Origin: UBA10365 sp041441915
Lineage (GTDB): Bacteria > Pseudomonadota > Alphaproteobacteria > Rhodobacterales > Rhodobacteraceae
DNA: 32,500 nucleotides
Direction of reading: 5' to 3'
Assembly (NCBI GenBank): GCA_041441915.1
Contig: JASDRS010000004.1
Coordinates: 1 to 32,500 of the forward strand
Shown here: positions 1 to 7,764 of the stretch, one piece after another
Numbering within the stretch: position 1 is the first letter of the stretch
Layout: each line of letters opens with the position of its first letter
The notes under the pieces: generated by a model
What the model was told of the DNA's origin: nothing
What the model saw: the letters and a program-made list of their open reading frames with translations, nothing else
The model's database searches: none
Position numbers and translations under genes: made by a program

Positions 1-25
1 AACACTCTCTTATCACATTACCCTA

Positions 26-54
26 TTTGGACCCATAGGCGCTGACGTCAGACA
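26..54. repeat. 29-bp direct repeat, copy 1
   Basis: This block begins TTTGGACCCATAGGCGC and ends with the 10-bp palindrome CTGACGTCAG followed by ACA. An identical 29-bp copy lies at 14301-14329 in the same orientation. A shorter near-copy of the first part (TGGACCCATAGGGGCT) lies at 118-133, inside a decayed phage-type gene. The two full copies bracket the whole rhamnose locus. It could be an attachment or recombination site, a transposon end or a dispersed intergenic repeat; the sequence does not decide. The match itself is certain, the role is not. Confidence 0.85.
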
Positions 55-88
55 TATTACCTGTATGATATTTATCAAAGGAATATCA

Positions 89-362
89 ATGCGCGGCGGC
101 AAAAGGCAGGGATCAGGTGGACCCATAGGGGCTCTAAATCGCGCCGCAGGGGCCCACAAAGCTCGCATATGTGGAAATCTTGGCTAAAGATCATGCTAAA
201 GCCGCCCTGGAGGCGCTTGTGGCCATTGCTAGAAATGGCGTCAGCGAAGCGGCGCGGGTTTCTGTGGCTTGCGCTATTTTAGACCGCGCATACGGCAAGC
301 CATAGGCACATAAGGCAATTGAAGTGGATCACGAGCCGATAGTTTTTAGGTGGGAAAGATGA
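89..362 (+). pseudogene. decayed phage-type protein (small terminase-like / DUF5681-like)
   Basis: An ATG at 89 with an upstream AAAGGA (77-82) opens a frame encoding MRGGKRQGSGG then ALNRAAG, matching the basic GKRxGAGRPxGxxNRA start common in small phage DNA-packaging-type proteins. That frame closes soon after. In the next frame the sequence continues (about 138-302) with AKDHAKAALEALVAIA and ARVSVACAILDRAYGKP, also typical of the family, then meets an in-frame TAG at 303-305, after which readable sequence (AHKAIEVDHEPIVFRWE) runs to a TGA at 360-362. So at least one frameshift and one nonsense mutation are visible. The family assignment is from memory of the motif pattern and is tentative; that the gene is broken is well supported. 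Confidence 0.5.
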
Positions 363-508
363 ATGCCGCATATTACAAAAAATTTGAATGCATTTTTACC
401 AATGGCTACATCCAAAATTGGTTGGTTCGAGAGGTTAGGATTGTCCCCAAGCTGAAGATGCTTGGCCAGGAGTTGTTCAAGGATCGGATGTATGAAGCAA
501 TTAACTAA
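359..508 (+). CDS. small hypothetical ORF (49 aa)
   Basis: A 49-codon frame starts at an ATG that overlaps the TGA of the decayed phage-type gene by four bases (ATGA), with GTGGGAAAG as a possible ribosome site. The product starts MNAAYYKKFECIF and ends KDRMYEAIN. No domain is recognised. The overlap suggests a former two-gene phage-like unit, but the ORF is short and ends just before the oppositely oriented rhaK terminus, so it may be a remnant or chance. Confidence 0.25.
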   Translation: MNAAYYKKFECIFTNGYIQNWLVREVRIVPKLKMLGQELFKDRMYEAIN

Positions 509-513
509 GTGCA

Positions 514-1884
514 TTATATGGCTGACATAACCATGGTATGCCAATCAGCAGCGTAGCTGGAAAATTCATTTGGCGCAGTAACTGGTGCGTCACTTGCTGA
601 CTTAAAGTCTTTCCCGCCTAGAACCAATAATGCCGCCCCAGTGCTTGTACCTGTGGAGTTTTTTGAAGCTATCACAGGGGCATTTGTTGCCGCCGAAAGC
701 ATCTGCAAATAGGCAAGATCAAGACTAAAAGGCCCTTCCACAATAATTTCCCCTTGATGCCCAATCAATGAGAGACAATGCGCAGTCACTAGCGCAAGAT
801 AAAAGGAAGCTGCAGTTGCTCTCTCGCCACTTCCAAGGTTTGGCTCGCAGCCATGCCATGTAGCGGACCGTCCTTGAAAGGGGCCCGTGTCAGCCTGAAG
901 TGAGGGAAAAAGCATAATTTTTTGTTCTAAGACTTTAATGATATGTCTAGGCTTTACGGGTATGTGTGCGCCACCTAAAACTATTTCAAACTCGCGTCCT
1001 CCCATAAATCGCGCTGATTTTACAGATTTTCCTAGGGCGTTCACATTCATTAAAGTATCTTTATCGGGATCGAGCTTTACGTCCTTCCCCCCCATCGCCA
1101 TCGCAATTACCCATGTGCCTGTCGACACGACAGAAAAGGGTTCAACACGGGCAAGAATATGGGGTAACAGTGATGCGTTTGAATCGTGAATGCCAAGGTA
1201 GACGGGCGTCGCCGCGGTTAGTCCCGTGGCCTCTGTTATCGATTCTAATACCGTACCCAAAACAGCGTCACAGTGGCGGAGAGGGGCTATTTTATCTTTG
1301 ATTTTAAGCTTATCCACCAGAGTTGAAAAAATTCCTTCATGCGGATTCCAAAGGTCTGTATGGCATCCAAGCGAAGTCACATCACACGCTAATTCTTTAG
1401 TCAGAAGGTAGCCCCAATATTGCGGATAGGTCACTATATGTGTGACTTTATCACGTAGATTTGGGTCTTGAGAAAACAGCCAAAAAAGCTGAGCCCCTAT
1501 GTTTAAGCCTCCCTTTAATTTGGGCGAACCAGTTACCGAAAAGTCTGGCCTAATAGCATCATAAGCACGTGCATAATCATCGGGAGCTTTATGTTCGTAA
1601 TCAAGCACTGGTGTCGCCAAATTGCCAAACTGATCCAGTAAAACAGCGCAAGCCCCATGAGTGGTTATGGAAATAGCATCGACGCCGCAGAGGTTATTAA
1701 ATTCTCGGAGCCCATCAAGGAAAAAAGTCCAATGACCCTTAACATCAAAGTGCGGATATGGGGCAGCGTTGATTACCTGATTTGAACGCGTCAAAACCGC
1801 AACTTCCTCCATGTCCATTGCGCGCACTAACGCAAGTTTGACATTGGTTTTACCTACATCAATAACAGCTATGTGGCGGATCAT
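514..1884 (-). CDS. rhaK: rhamnulokinase, FGGY family (RhaK)
   Basis: The 456-residue protein belongs to the FGGY/ASKHA sugar kinases and should phosphorylate L-rhamnulose to L-rhamnulose 1-phosphate with ATP in the cytoplasm. The N-terminal phosphate-1 motif reads AVIDVGKTNVKLAL (about 6-19); later signatures include THGACAVLLD (about 95-104), VSTGTWVIAMAMGG (about 254-267) and a C-terminal GTSTGAALLVLGG. The start resembles the kinase of rhizobial rha loci rather than E. coli RhaB. It is the last gene of the leftward operon, and its ATG overlaps the rhaM stop by four bases (ATGA, 1881-1884), implying coupled translation. No intrinsic terminator is evident downstream. Assignment is strong because of fold motifs plus operon position. 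Confidence 0.93.
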   Translation of the reverse strand: MIRHIAVIDVGKTNVKLALVRAMDMEEVAVLTRSNQVINAAPYPHFDVKGHWTFFLDGLREFNNLCGVDAISITTHGACAVLLDQFGNLATPVLDYEHKAPDDYARAYDAIRPDFSVTGSPKLKGGLNIGAQLFWLFSQDPNLRDKVTHIVTYPQYWGYLLTKELACDVTSLGCHTDLWNPHEGIFSTLVDKLKIKDKIAPLRHCDAVLGTVLESITEATGLTAATPVYLGIHDSNASLLPHILARVEPFSVVSTGTWVIAMAMGGKDVKLDPDKDTLMNVNALGKSVKSARFMGGREFEIVLGGAHIPVKPRHIIKVLEQKIMLFPSLQADTGPFQGRSATWHGCEPNLGSGERATAASFYLALVTAHCLSLIGHQGEIIVEGPFSLDLAYLQMLSAATNAPVIASKNSTGTSTGAALLVLGGKDFKSASDAPVTAPNEFSSYAADWHTMVMSAI

Positions 1885-2195
1885 GGCATATGAAAAATTG
1901 GCGTGAGAGGCGTAGCCACAGGTTCGTTAGAGGGATGGCTTTGCATGACGTCACACATATATGCCCACCATTTTTTCATAACTGGATGGTTGGGCAGAAC
2001 TTCCATATCATGCAAGGTGCTGCGCCAAAGGACTCCAAATAAAATATGGGTTTCTTCGTCAAGAAAAATAGAATAGTCGCTCACTCCAGCTTGGCCTAAA
2101 AGGCTGACAAGATCTGGCCATATTTCATCATGACGGCGCTTATATTCTTCTTTTTGTCCTGGGTTTAGATGCATTTTAAATGCGTATTTTTCCAT
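1881..2195 (-). CDS. rhaM: L-rhamnose mutarotase (RhaM/RhaU)
   Basis: The 104-residue protein interconverts alpha- and beta-L-rhamnose, supplying the anomer used by the isomerase. It starts MEKYAFKMHLNPGQ, and residues Tyr18, His22 and Trp76 (in EEYKRRHDE and KKWWAYM) fall where the E. coli RhaM active-site residues lie; the length equals the family norm. A longer open frame exists upstream, but it runs through the permease gene in another frame; the start at 2195 overlaps the permease stop by one base (TAATG). The gene sits between the permease and the kinase, the position of rhaU in Rhizobium leguminosarum. Confidence 0.95.
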   Translation of the reverse strand: MEKYAFKMHLNPGQKEEYKRRHDEIWPDLVSLLGQAGVSDYSIFLDEETHILFGVLWRSTLHDMEVLPNHPVMKKWWAYMCDVMQSHPSNEPVATPLTPIFHMP

Positions 2196-3178
2196 TATTT
2201 TCTCCGTATTGTCCAAAGGCGGGGTAGGGCAATCACACCGATCAGCAAAGCGCCAATAACGATAGACATTACAATTCCAGGTACATTGAGCAAGCCAAGA
2301 CCAAAGGTCACTAGCCCCATCACGAAGGCCGCAATCACCACACCGGGGATTGTTCCAGATCCACCAAGAATGTTTACTCCGCCCAACACAACCATCGTCA
2401 CAACCTCTAACTCCATGCCTGTGGCGATTGAGGGGCGTGTAGATCCCAGCCGTGAAGTCAGGCAAACTGCGGCAATCCCCGACATCAGCCCTGTAAGTAA
2501 GAACAAGGTAAACTTCACGCGGTTTACGCGAATACCGGAAAAGAGCGCACCCGTTGCATTATTGCCAATGGCATAAACGGCGCGGCCAAAGTTTGTTAAG
2601 TGCAACAATACGGAAAACAGCAGGGCAAGACCTGCAAACAGAACAAATTCAAACGAAAGCACCCACCACACATACCCTTGCCCAAAAAAATCGAACCCGT
2701 CTGGATAACCGCCATAGGCCTTATCACCCAAGACAATATAGCTAATACCACGAAACAGGCTCATCGTACCGATGGTTACCACAATAGATGGAAGGCCCAT
2801 CACAGTAACCAAAAAACCATTAAATGCTCCGCAGATAACCCCAACACCCAGTCCAATCACCACCAACATACTGGGTGAGGCCCCGAACTGCGCTGCCGCC
2901 CCCATGGCCGTTGACGCAATCGCTATAATAGCAGCGACTGAAAGGTCGATCTCTCCAGATATAATTAAAAGCGCCATGGCAAAAGCTATCATAGCCTTTT
3001 CGGTAAAGTTAAACGTGGCGTCGCTTAGGTTCAAAGCGTTCAGAAAATAGGGTGAGGCAAAGGAGTTCATAATGAAAATTATCACAGCAACCGCCAGGAG
3101 CAGGGTTTCCCAAGACTTAAGGCGGCGCTGCAAAGGGCTTTGCAACCTATCTGGAATATAACGGGTTGTCATGCTCAT
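2195..3178 (-). CDS. rhaQ: rhamnose ABC transporter permease (RhaQ-like)
   Basis: A 327-residue inner-membrane permease of the RbsC/BPD_transp_2 family, with many hydrophobic spans and the conserved segments GEIDLSVAA (about 75-83), GLPSIVVTIGTMSLFRG and VVLGGVNILGGSGTIPG. With RhaP it should form the membrane channel for L-rhamnose import. The ATG overlaps the rhaP stop as ATGA (3175-3178) and its own stop overlaps the rhaM start. The P versus Q names are assigned by gene order relative to the rhizobial locus, since the two permeases are paralogous. Confidence 0.9.
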   Translation of the reverse strand: MSMTTRYIPDRLQSPLQRRLKSWETLLLAVAVIIFIMNSFASPYFLNALNLSDATFNFTEKAMIAFAMALLIISGEIDLSVAAIIAIASTAMGAAAQFGASPSMLVVIGLGVGVICGAFNGFLVTVMGLPSIVVTIGTMSLFRGISYIVLGDKAYGGYPDGFDFFGQGYVWWVLSFEFVLFAGLALLFSVLLHLTNFGRAVYAIGNNATGALFSGIRVNRVKFTLFLLTGLMSGIAAVCLTSRLGSTRPSIATGMELEVVTMVVLGGVNILGGSGTIPGVVIAAFVMGLVTFGLGLLNVPGIVMSIVIGALLIGVIALPRLWTIRRK

Positions 3179-4158
3179 GTGGCTTGCTCTGCATGGTTCA
3201 AGATGATGCGCCCCTTGGTCTGGCTGGCCTTTGCATTAAAGGCAACGGCAATAATGATCGCAGCCCCCGAAATGGCCAGCTGCCAGAAGGGCGAAATATC
3301 AATTACAGGAAGTGCGTTTTTGATCACGCCCAAAAAGAGCACACCCAAAACCGTGCCAGTCACCGAACCAATACCCCCTGCGATCGATATGCCCCCGATG
3401 ACACAGGCGGCAACAACGTCAAGTTCAAACCCACTCGCAATATCGACATAGGCGACTGCATAGCGCGATACCCATAGATAACCTGTAAGTCCGGAAAGGC
3501 CCCCCGCAATGGCAAAAGCCCAAAACTGTGTGCGCCCCACATTCAATCCCGCATAAACAGCAGCATGGGGGTTGCCACCCACCGCAAAAAAGGCACGACC
3601 TAGGGTCGTACGATTCATTAAAATCACGGCCATTATCACTGTCAAAAGCGCTATCCAAGATAAGATCGGAAAACCCAAAAAGACGTGGCGTGGAAAGGCT
3701 TTGAATGTGGGGCTCATTTCATGGGAGTTCACCCATTTTCCCTTTGAAATGAGAAATGTAATGCCGCGGTAAATCGTCATAGTGCCAAGCGTTACCACAA
3801 TGGGTGGGATGTTGAGCTTCCAAACAAAAATTCCATTAATCATCCCCAAAACAGTGCCAAGCACCATGGCAATCACCAGCGTGAACACCAAAGGTAAATC
3901 GGGTGCTGCTGTATTTAATAAGGAAACCACCATTCCCGTCAGCGCCAGATTAGCTGCAACTGAAAGGTCAATGCATTTGGTCAAAATGACAATCATTTGA
4001 CCCAAGGCTAAAATCATCAGCGGTGAGGTGTCATTAAAAACATTGACCAAATTCGCGGGTTCAATAAATGCCGGAAAACGCAATGCAATTGTGCCCGTCA
4101 GTACAAAGAGTGCTAAGGCCAAGATAGCTTCGCGCGCATGCATGAACCGTTTTATCAT
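3175..4158 (-). CDS. rhaP: rhamnose ABC transporter permease (RhaP-like)
   Basis: This is the second 327-residue permease of the RbsC/BPD_transp_2 family, starting MIKRFMHAREAILAL. Diagnostic segments are LTKCIDLSVAANLAL (about 60-74), NIPPIVVTLGTMTIYRG and CVIGGISIAGGIGSVTG. It pairs with RhaQ and the ATPase RhaT. The start codon overlaps the rhaT stop by four bases (4155-4158), so rhaT-P-Q-M-K form one translationally coupled block. Having two paralogous permeases for one sugar importer is as in rhizobial rha loci. Confidence 0.91.
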   Translation of the reverse strand: MIKRFMHAREAILALALFVLTGTIALRFPAFIEPANLVNVFNDTSPLMILALGQMIVILTKCIDLSVAANLALTGMVVSLLNTAAPDLPLVFTLVIAMVLGTVLGMINGIFVWKLNIPPIVVTLGTMTIYRGITFLISKGKWVNSHEMSPTFKAFPRHVFLGFPILSWIALLTVIMAVILMNRTTLGRAFFAVGGNPHAAVYAGLNVGRTQFWAFAIAGGLSGLTGYLWVSRYAVAYVDIASGFELDVVAACVIGGISIAGGIGSVTGTVLGVLFLGVIKNALPVIDISPFWQLAISGAAIIIAVAFNAKASQTKGRIILNHAEQAT

Positions 4159-5678
4159 TCCTGCGCTCCAATTCCTGCGGCGTGGCGCACTAGGGTTTCG
4201 GGTGTCATCTCTACATCCGAAACCTCAGCCACGATACGCCCTTGGCGCATGACAATTACCCGATCTGACATTCCTAAGACTTCAGGAATTTCGGAGCTTA
4301 CCATAATCACCGCCAAACCTTGTGACGCTAGTTCAGTCATAAATTCATGCACGGCGGCTTTTGATCCGATGTCGATCCCTTTAGTTGGTTCGTCCAATAT
4401 GATTACCTTTGGCATTGTGGCCAGCCATTTTGCGATGACCACCTTTTGCTGATTACCTCCCGATAAATTGTCAACGGCAGTTTCAAGCGAGGCGGCGCGC
4501 AGGTCAAGTCTGCTGATATAGTCACGAGTAAGTTTGAATTCTTTGGCTAACCGTAAAAATCCCTGCCTAGATGTTTTTTTGAGCGAAGGGATCGTGACAT
4601 TTTGAAAAATTGGCAGTGCCGTAATTGCCCCCTGTTTGCCACGATCTTCGGGCACGTATACGATGCCATTTTCCACCGCATAGGCGGGTGATCTGATAAC
4701 ACGTACTTTCCCATCAATGTTCACCTCACCTTTTGACGGCTTGGTGATCCCAAAAATTGCCTGCATCACCTCTGATCGACCTGCCCCAACCAGGCCATAA
4801 AAGCCTAAAATCTCGCCTTTCCGCAGTGAAAAACTAATATCGTCAAATTCAGTTGGATGGCTATAGCCGACCACTTTTAAAAGCTCGCTTCCCAAAACAC
4901 TGTTGCGCGTTGGAAAAATCTGATCGACCGTGCGCCCTACCATCATTTGTACCAATTTGTCTTGGTTTACATCTGCTATTTTACCCTCACCGACCAATTG
5001 TCCATCACGGAAAACTGTATAGCAATCGGCGATATGAAATATTTCATTGAACTTGTGACTGATGAATAAAATAGCCTTGCCCTGAGCCTTAAGCTTTTCG
5101 ACGAGATCATAAAGTTCGACAATTTCTTTATGCGACAGTGCGGCGGTAGGCTCATCCATTATCACGACGCGCGCATCAATAGACAAAGCTCGAGCGATGG
5201 CGACCAGATGTTTGCTGGCAATGCCAAGGTCACGCAGACGCGTTTTTGGATCAACGTTGGCTTCTATACTGGTTAAAATGGCTTGCGCTTTTTTAAACAT
5301 TTCAGCCGTATCTATCAGGCCAAAACGCCCGCGGGGCGCATGACCAAGAAAAATGTTTTCTGCCACGCTTAATTCGTCAAATAAGACTGTTTCTTGGTGA
5401 ATGGCCGTAATACCGAATTGTGTTGCAACTTGAGCATTTGGAAATTGCACAGCCTGTCCATCAATATAGATTGTGCCGCCGTCTGGTTGATAGATTCCGG
5501 TTAGGATTTTTACAACTGTAGATTTTCCAGCCCCGTTTTCGCCTACAAGAGCCATCACCTGACCTGGATAAAGCGACAGTGATACTGCATTTAATGCACG
5601 AACGCCCGTGAAGTCCTTGGTGACGCCATCAAGAGAAAGAAGGGGTACCTCCAAAGCGGCATTAGGTTGCGGCTGCAT
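4155..5678 (-). CDS. rhaT: rhamnose ABC transporter ATP-binding protein, tandem NBD (RhaT)
   Basis: The sugar-importer ATPase has two fused nucleotide-binding domains like RbsA/XylG. Domain 1 has Walker A GENGAGKST (46-54) and Walker B RVVIMDEPTAALS; domain 2 has the variant P-loop GLVGAGRSEV, signature LSGGNQQKV and Walker B VIILDEPTKGID. From 5678 the protein is 507 residues, the usual size. An in-frame ATG at 5744 is unlikely because the extra 22 codons read through the hairpin/terminator at 5701-5740. The ribosome site (GGAC, 9 bases upstream) is poor, which fits lower expression than the binding protein. Rhizobial rhaT is this ATPase, unlike E. coli RhaT, a rhamnose-proton symporter. Confidence 0.93.
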   Translation of the reverse strand: MQPQPNAALEVPLLSLDGVTKDFTGVRALNAVSLSLYPGQVMALVGENGAGKSTVVKILTGIYQPDGGTIYIDGQAVQFPNAQVATQFGITAIHQETVLFDELSVAENIFLGHAPRGRFGLIDTAEMFKKAQAILTSIEANVDPKTRLRDLGIASKHLVAIARALSIDARVVIMDEPTAALSHKEIVELYDLVEKLKAQGKAILFISHKFNEIFHIADCYTVFRDGQLVGEGKIADVNQDKLVQMMVGRTVDQIFPTRNSVLGSELLKVVGYSHPTEFDDISFSLRKGEILGFYGLVGAGRSEVMQAIFGITKPSKGEVNIDGKVRVIRSPAYAVENGIVYVPEDRGKQGAITALPIFQNVTIPSLKKTSRQGFLRLAKEFKLTRDYISRLDLRAASLETAVDNLSGGNQQKVVIAKWLATMPKVIILDEPTKGIDIGSKAAVHEFMTELASQGLAVIMVSSEIPEVLGMSDRVIVMRQGRIVAEVSDVEMTPETLVRHAAGIGAQE

Positions 5679-5700
5679 ATAATATGTCCATTCATCCACT

Positions 5701-5740
5701 AAAAAACTCGGCGCAATCTCAACCTGAGATAGCGCCGAGT
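5701..5740 (-). terminator. intrinsic terminator/attenuator between rhaS and rhaT
   Basis: On the minus strand, a 9-bp arm ACTCGGCGC pairs with GCGCCGAGT (5732-5740 with 5706-5714), continues after one mismatch as a 6-bp inner stem (ATCTCA/TGAGAT) closed by a 3-base loop, and is followed immediately by a run of T residues (complement of 5701-5705). This is a textbook Rho-independent terminator shape, located just after the rhaS stop and before rhaT. In sugar ABC operons such a structure usually lets the binding protein be made in excess by partial termination and by shielding the upstream mRNA 3' end. Confidence 0.88.
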
Positions 5741-5758
5741 GCATTCATTTACAAAAGA

Positions 5759-6748
5759 TTAGAAAATTGATTTGAACTGCTCAATATTCGATTTGTCATA
5801 GGTAAAGGGGTCAGACATTGCAGCTTCGTTGTTTTCGTCAAGTTTAGCTTTGCCAATGCGGCCCATACCAATTTCGGCACCTGGTCCAGCCTTAGCACCC
5901 TTGACAATATTATAAGACAACATGGTCGCAGCATAACCTAGATCTATAGGGTTCCAAATTGCAAAGGAAATGGTAGCCCCGGAGTCAACAGCGCCAGCCA
6001 TTTCTGATGGTAAGCCAAGACCGGTTACATTGACTTTCCCAATTTTTCCCGCATCAGTTACCGCTTGCGATGCCGCAAGAATACCAACGGTTGTAGGAGC
6101 TATAATTGCTTTTAGGTTTGGATAGGTTGCCATCAAGCCCTGTGCTTCGCGGTAGGATTTATCGGCAAGGTCATCGCCGTAAACGGTTGCTACGAGGTTG
6201 ACCCCAGGATAGTTGCCCATCACTTTTTTCATCTCGTCAATCCAGATGTTTTGGTTGGTTGCCGTTGCCGAAGCAGACAGCACAGCCACATCGCCGCCGC
6301 TGGGCATATGATCTGCGGCCAATTTGATGATTGTATTTCCGATCAACGCGCTTGAAGACGGGTTCAAGTGCATTTGACGCCCCGCCTTGGCGACGCCAGA
6401 ATCCCATGAAATTACTGTGATGCCGCGGCTCATCGCTTTTTTCAGCGCTGGAGCTAAAGCATCTGGATCATTGGCGGAAATAGCAATCGCGTCAACTCCT
6501 TGTGCGATAAGACTATTGATTACTTCGATCTGGCCTTCGGCAGTGGTATCGGTTGGGCCTGTGTAGATGATTTCTACGTCACCCAATTCTTTTGCGGCTT
6601 CTTCAGCGCCTTTTGCAGCTGCTTCAAAGAAGCCTATGCCCAACGCTTTAACAACGATTGCGATACGCGTCGTTTCAGCGTGCGCAGCGGTTCCCATAAA
6701 CGCAGTGGCCAAAACTGCACTTGCTAGTAGCTTTCTCATAATATTCAT
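5759..6748 (-). CDS. rhaS: rhamnose ABC transporter substrate-binding protein (RhaS, rhizobial naming)
   Basis: A periplasmic sugar-binding protein of the Peripla_BP_4/RbsB class, 329 residues from the ATG at 6748. It opens with a signal peptide (MNIMRKLLASAVLATAFMG, cleavage after TAAHA) and then ETTRIAIVVKALGIGFFEAA; IAISANDPDALAPALKKA and VISWDSGVAKAG are typical ligand-domain segments. The start is chosen for its GGGAGAG ribosome site six bases upstream; an upstream in-frame ATG would add about 20 basic residues overlapping rhaR. It lies 25 bases after the rhaR stop and just before a strong terminator. The name should not be confused with the AraC-type activator RhaS of enterics. Confidence 0.93.
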   Translation of the reverse strand: MNIMRKLLASAVLATAFMGTAAHAETTRIAIVVKALGIGFFEAAAKGAEEAAKELGDVEIIYTGPTDTTAEGQIEVINSLIAQGVDAIAISANDPDALAPALKKAMSRGITVISWDSGVAKAGRQMHLNPSSSALIGNTIIKLAADHMPSGGDVAVLSASATATNQNIWIDEMKKVMGNYPGVNLVATVYGDDLADKSYREAQGLMATYPNLKAIIAPTTVGILAASQAVTDAGKIGKVNVTGLGLPSEMAGAVDSGATISFAIWNPIDLGYAATMLSYNIVKGAKAGPGAEIGMGRIGKAKLDENNEAAMSDPFTYDKSNIEQFKSIF

Positions 6749-6773
6749 TTTTCTCTCCCTTATTATATGGCGC

Positions 6774-7577
6774 CTATGACGCCACTTCTTGCACTTGCGC
6801 AGCACCAATTGGAGCCACGATCAAGGTCACTTCGGCCGCCTCAAGCATCGAGGCGGCCTTATCCGAGATCCCTTCGTCAGTTATTACTATGTCTATGGTG
6901 CTAAGCGGACACAGAACCATTGAAGAGCGCTTGTTGAATTTTGAACTGTCGAGCAAAACAATCAATTCATCTGCTTGGCCTATTAGCTTTTGCTCGGCCT
7001 GGACGAGCAGAGGGTCACTTTCCATTAAGCCGATGGAGGCTAAACCATGCGCGCCCATGAACATGCGCTTTGCATAAACATTGCGTGTCACGTCATTTTC
7101 AAATGGCGAAAGGATGATGTTTTGTTCGCGGTAAATAGTGCCACCTGACAGGGTGATGGTGTTTTTGGAATGTTTGAGTAAATGCTCTGCAATCGGAAAC
7201 GAGTTTGTAAACACCTGTAGGCGCCGACTGGCCAAAGGATGCACCATTTGAAATGTGGTCGTGCCACCATTTATAATTATAGAATCACCTTCATCACATA
7301 GCGCAACCGCGGCACGTGCAATAGCTTGTTTTTGCTTCGTATTGATCGTTTCATTCACCGAAAAGGGCCTGCCAGCCAATCCTACGAACTGCGGTGGATT
7401 GATCGACTCTGCCCCACCGCGCACCCGGCGCAGGCGCTTTTGGACATGCAAAGTTGCAATATCACGGCGAATGGTGGCTTCAGAAGCACCTGTCATATTG
7501 CACAAATCAATCACAATCACGACTGGACGGTCTTGAGCGGCAGATAGAATAATTCTGTGGCGTTCCGTTTCGTGCAT
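6774..7577 (-). CDS. rhaR: DeoR-family transcriptional regulator of rhamnose genes (RhaR)
   Basis: The 267-residue protein has the N-terminal DeoR/GlpR winged helix-turn-helix (MTGASEATIRRDIATLHVQ, about 28-46, with the family's TIRRDI signature and the following GGA) and the C-terminal sugar-phosphate sensor domain (DSIIINGGTTTFQM about 97-110; VFTNSFPIAEHL; LSGGTIY; DSSKF). Family knowledge suggests that it represses the locus until a phosphorylated pathway intermediate binds. It is the first gene of the leftward operon and faces rhaD across a 187-bp region containing a likely operator array. It probably controls both directions, including itself. Confidence 0.92.
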   Translation of the reverse strand: MHETERHRIILSAAQDRPVVIVIDLCNMTGASEATIRRDIATLHVQKRLRRVRGGAESINPPQFVGLAGRPFSVNETINTKQKQAIARAAVALCDEGDSIIINGGTTTFQMVHPLASRRLQVFTNSFPIAEHLLKHSKNTITLSGGTIYREQNIILSPFENDVTRNVYAKRMFMGAHGLASIGLMESDPLLVQAEQKLIGQADELIVLLDSSKFNKRSSMVLCPLSTIDIVITDEGISDKAASMLEAAEVTLIVAPIGAAQVQEVAS

Positions 7578-7599
7578 TGCTCACTCCAGGATCTACGAT

Positions 7600-7628
7600 G
7601 TTATAGAATTTAGTATTCTGTCAATCAA
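7600..7628 (-). promoter_or_regulatory. putative rhaR promoter
   Basis: On the minus strand a -35-like TTGATT (complement of 7623-7628) is followed after exactly 17 bases by TATAAC (complement of 7600-7605), 22 bases upstream of the rhaR ATG. The -35 box coincides with an inverted member of the TTGATT operator array, so a bound regulator would block RNA polymerase. Inferred from consensus only. Confidence 0.5.
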
Positions 7629-7691
7629 AAAATTATCATTTATAATCATTTTTTAATAATTTTGATTATTCTTGATTGTTTTTGATTGACA
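7621..7691. promoter_or_regulatory. putative RhaR operator array in the rhaR-rhaD divergent region
   Basis: Three direct copies of a TTGATT core occur with exact 10-bp spacing (TTTGATTATT 7661-7670, CTTGATTGTT 7671-7680, TTTGATTGAC 7681-7690), and an inverted copy, TCAATCAAAA, sits at 7621-7630. The third copy merges with a TTGACA (7686-7691) that could be the rhaD -35 box, although no good -10 is seen 16-18 bases further on. Helical-period direct repeats in a very AT-rich divergent region beside a DeoR-family gene are what one expects of a multi-subunit repressor site. That RhaR binds here is inferred. Confidence 0.55.
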
Positions 7692-7764
7692 TTATGGCGC
7701 ACCCAGTCAATTTCTTAGTAACATGGGTATTTATTAGCTAAGCTTTGCTCAAGATAGGGAAATT

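Noticed and set aside
1946..1953. TGACGTCA palindrome inside rhaM as another copy of the 29-bp repeat
   Set aside because: Only the 8-bp palindrome matches; the flanking repeat bases are absent, so it is coincidental.
1881..2465. 194-residue frame covering rhaM with a long N-terminal extension
   Set aside because: The extension reads the permease gene out of frame; the 104-residue RhaM with its conserved active-site residues is the real gene.
2169..4452. Long plus-strand frames opposite the rha permease and ATPase genes
   Set aside because: They are antisense to strongly conserved transporter genes and show the Pro/Thr/Ile-rich composition expected of mirror frames.
5679..5744. Longer RhaT start at 5744
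   Set aside because: The additional codons correspond exactly to the rhaS-rhaT terminator hairpin and T-run, and the start at 5678 gives the usual family length.
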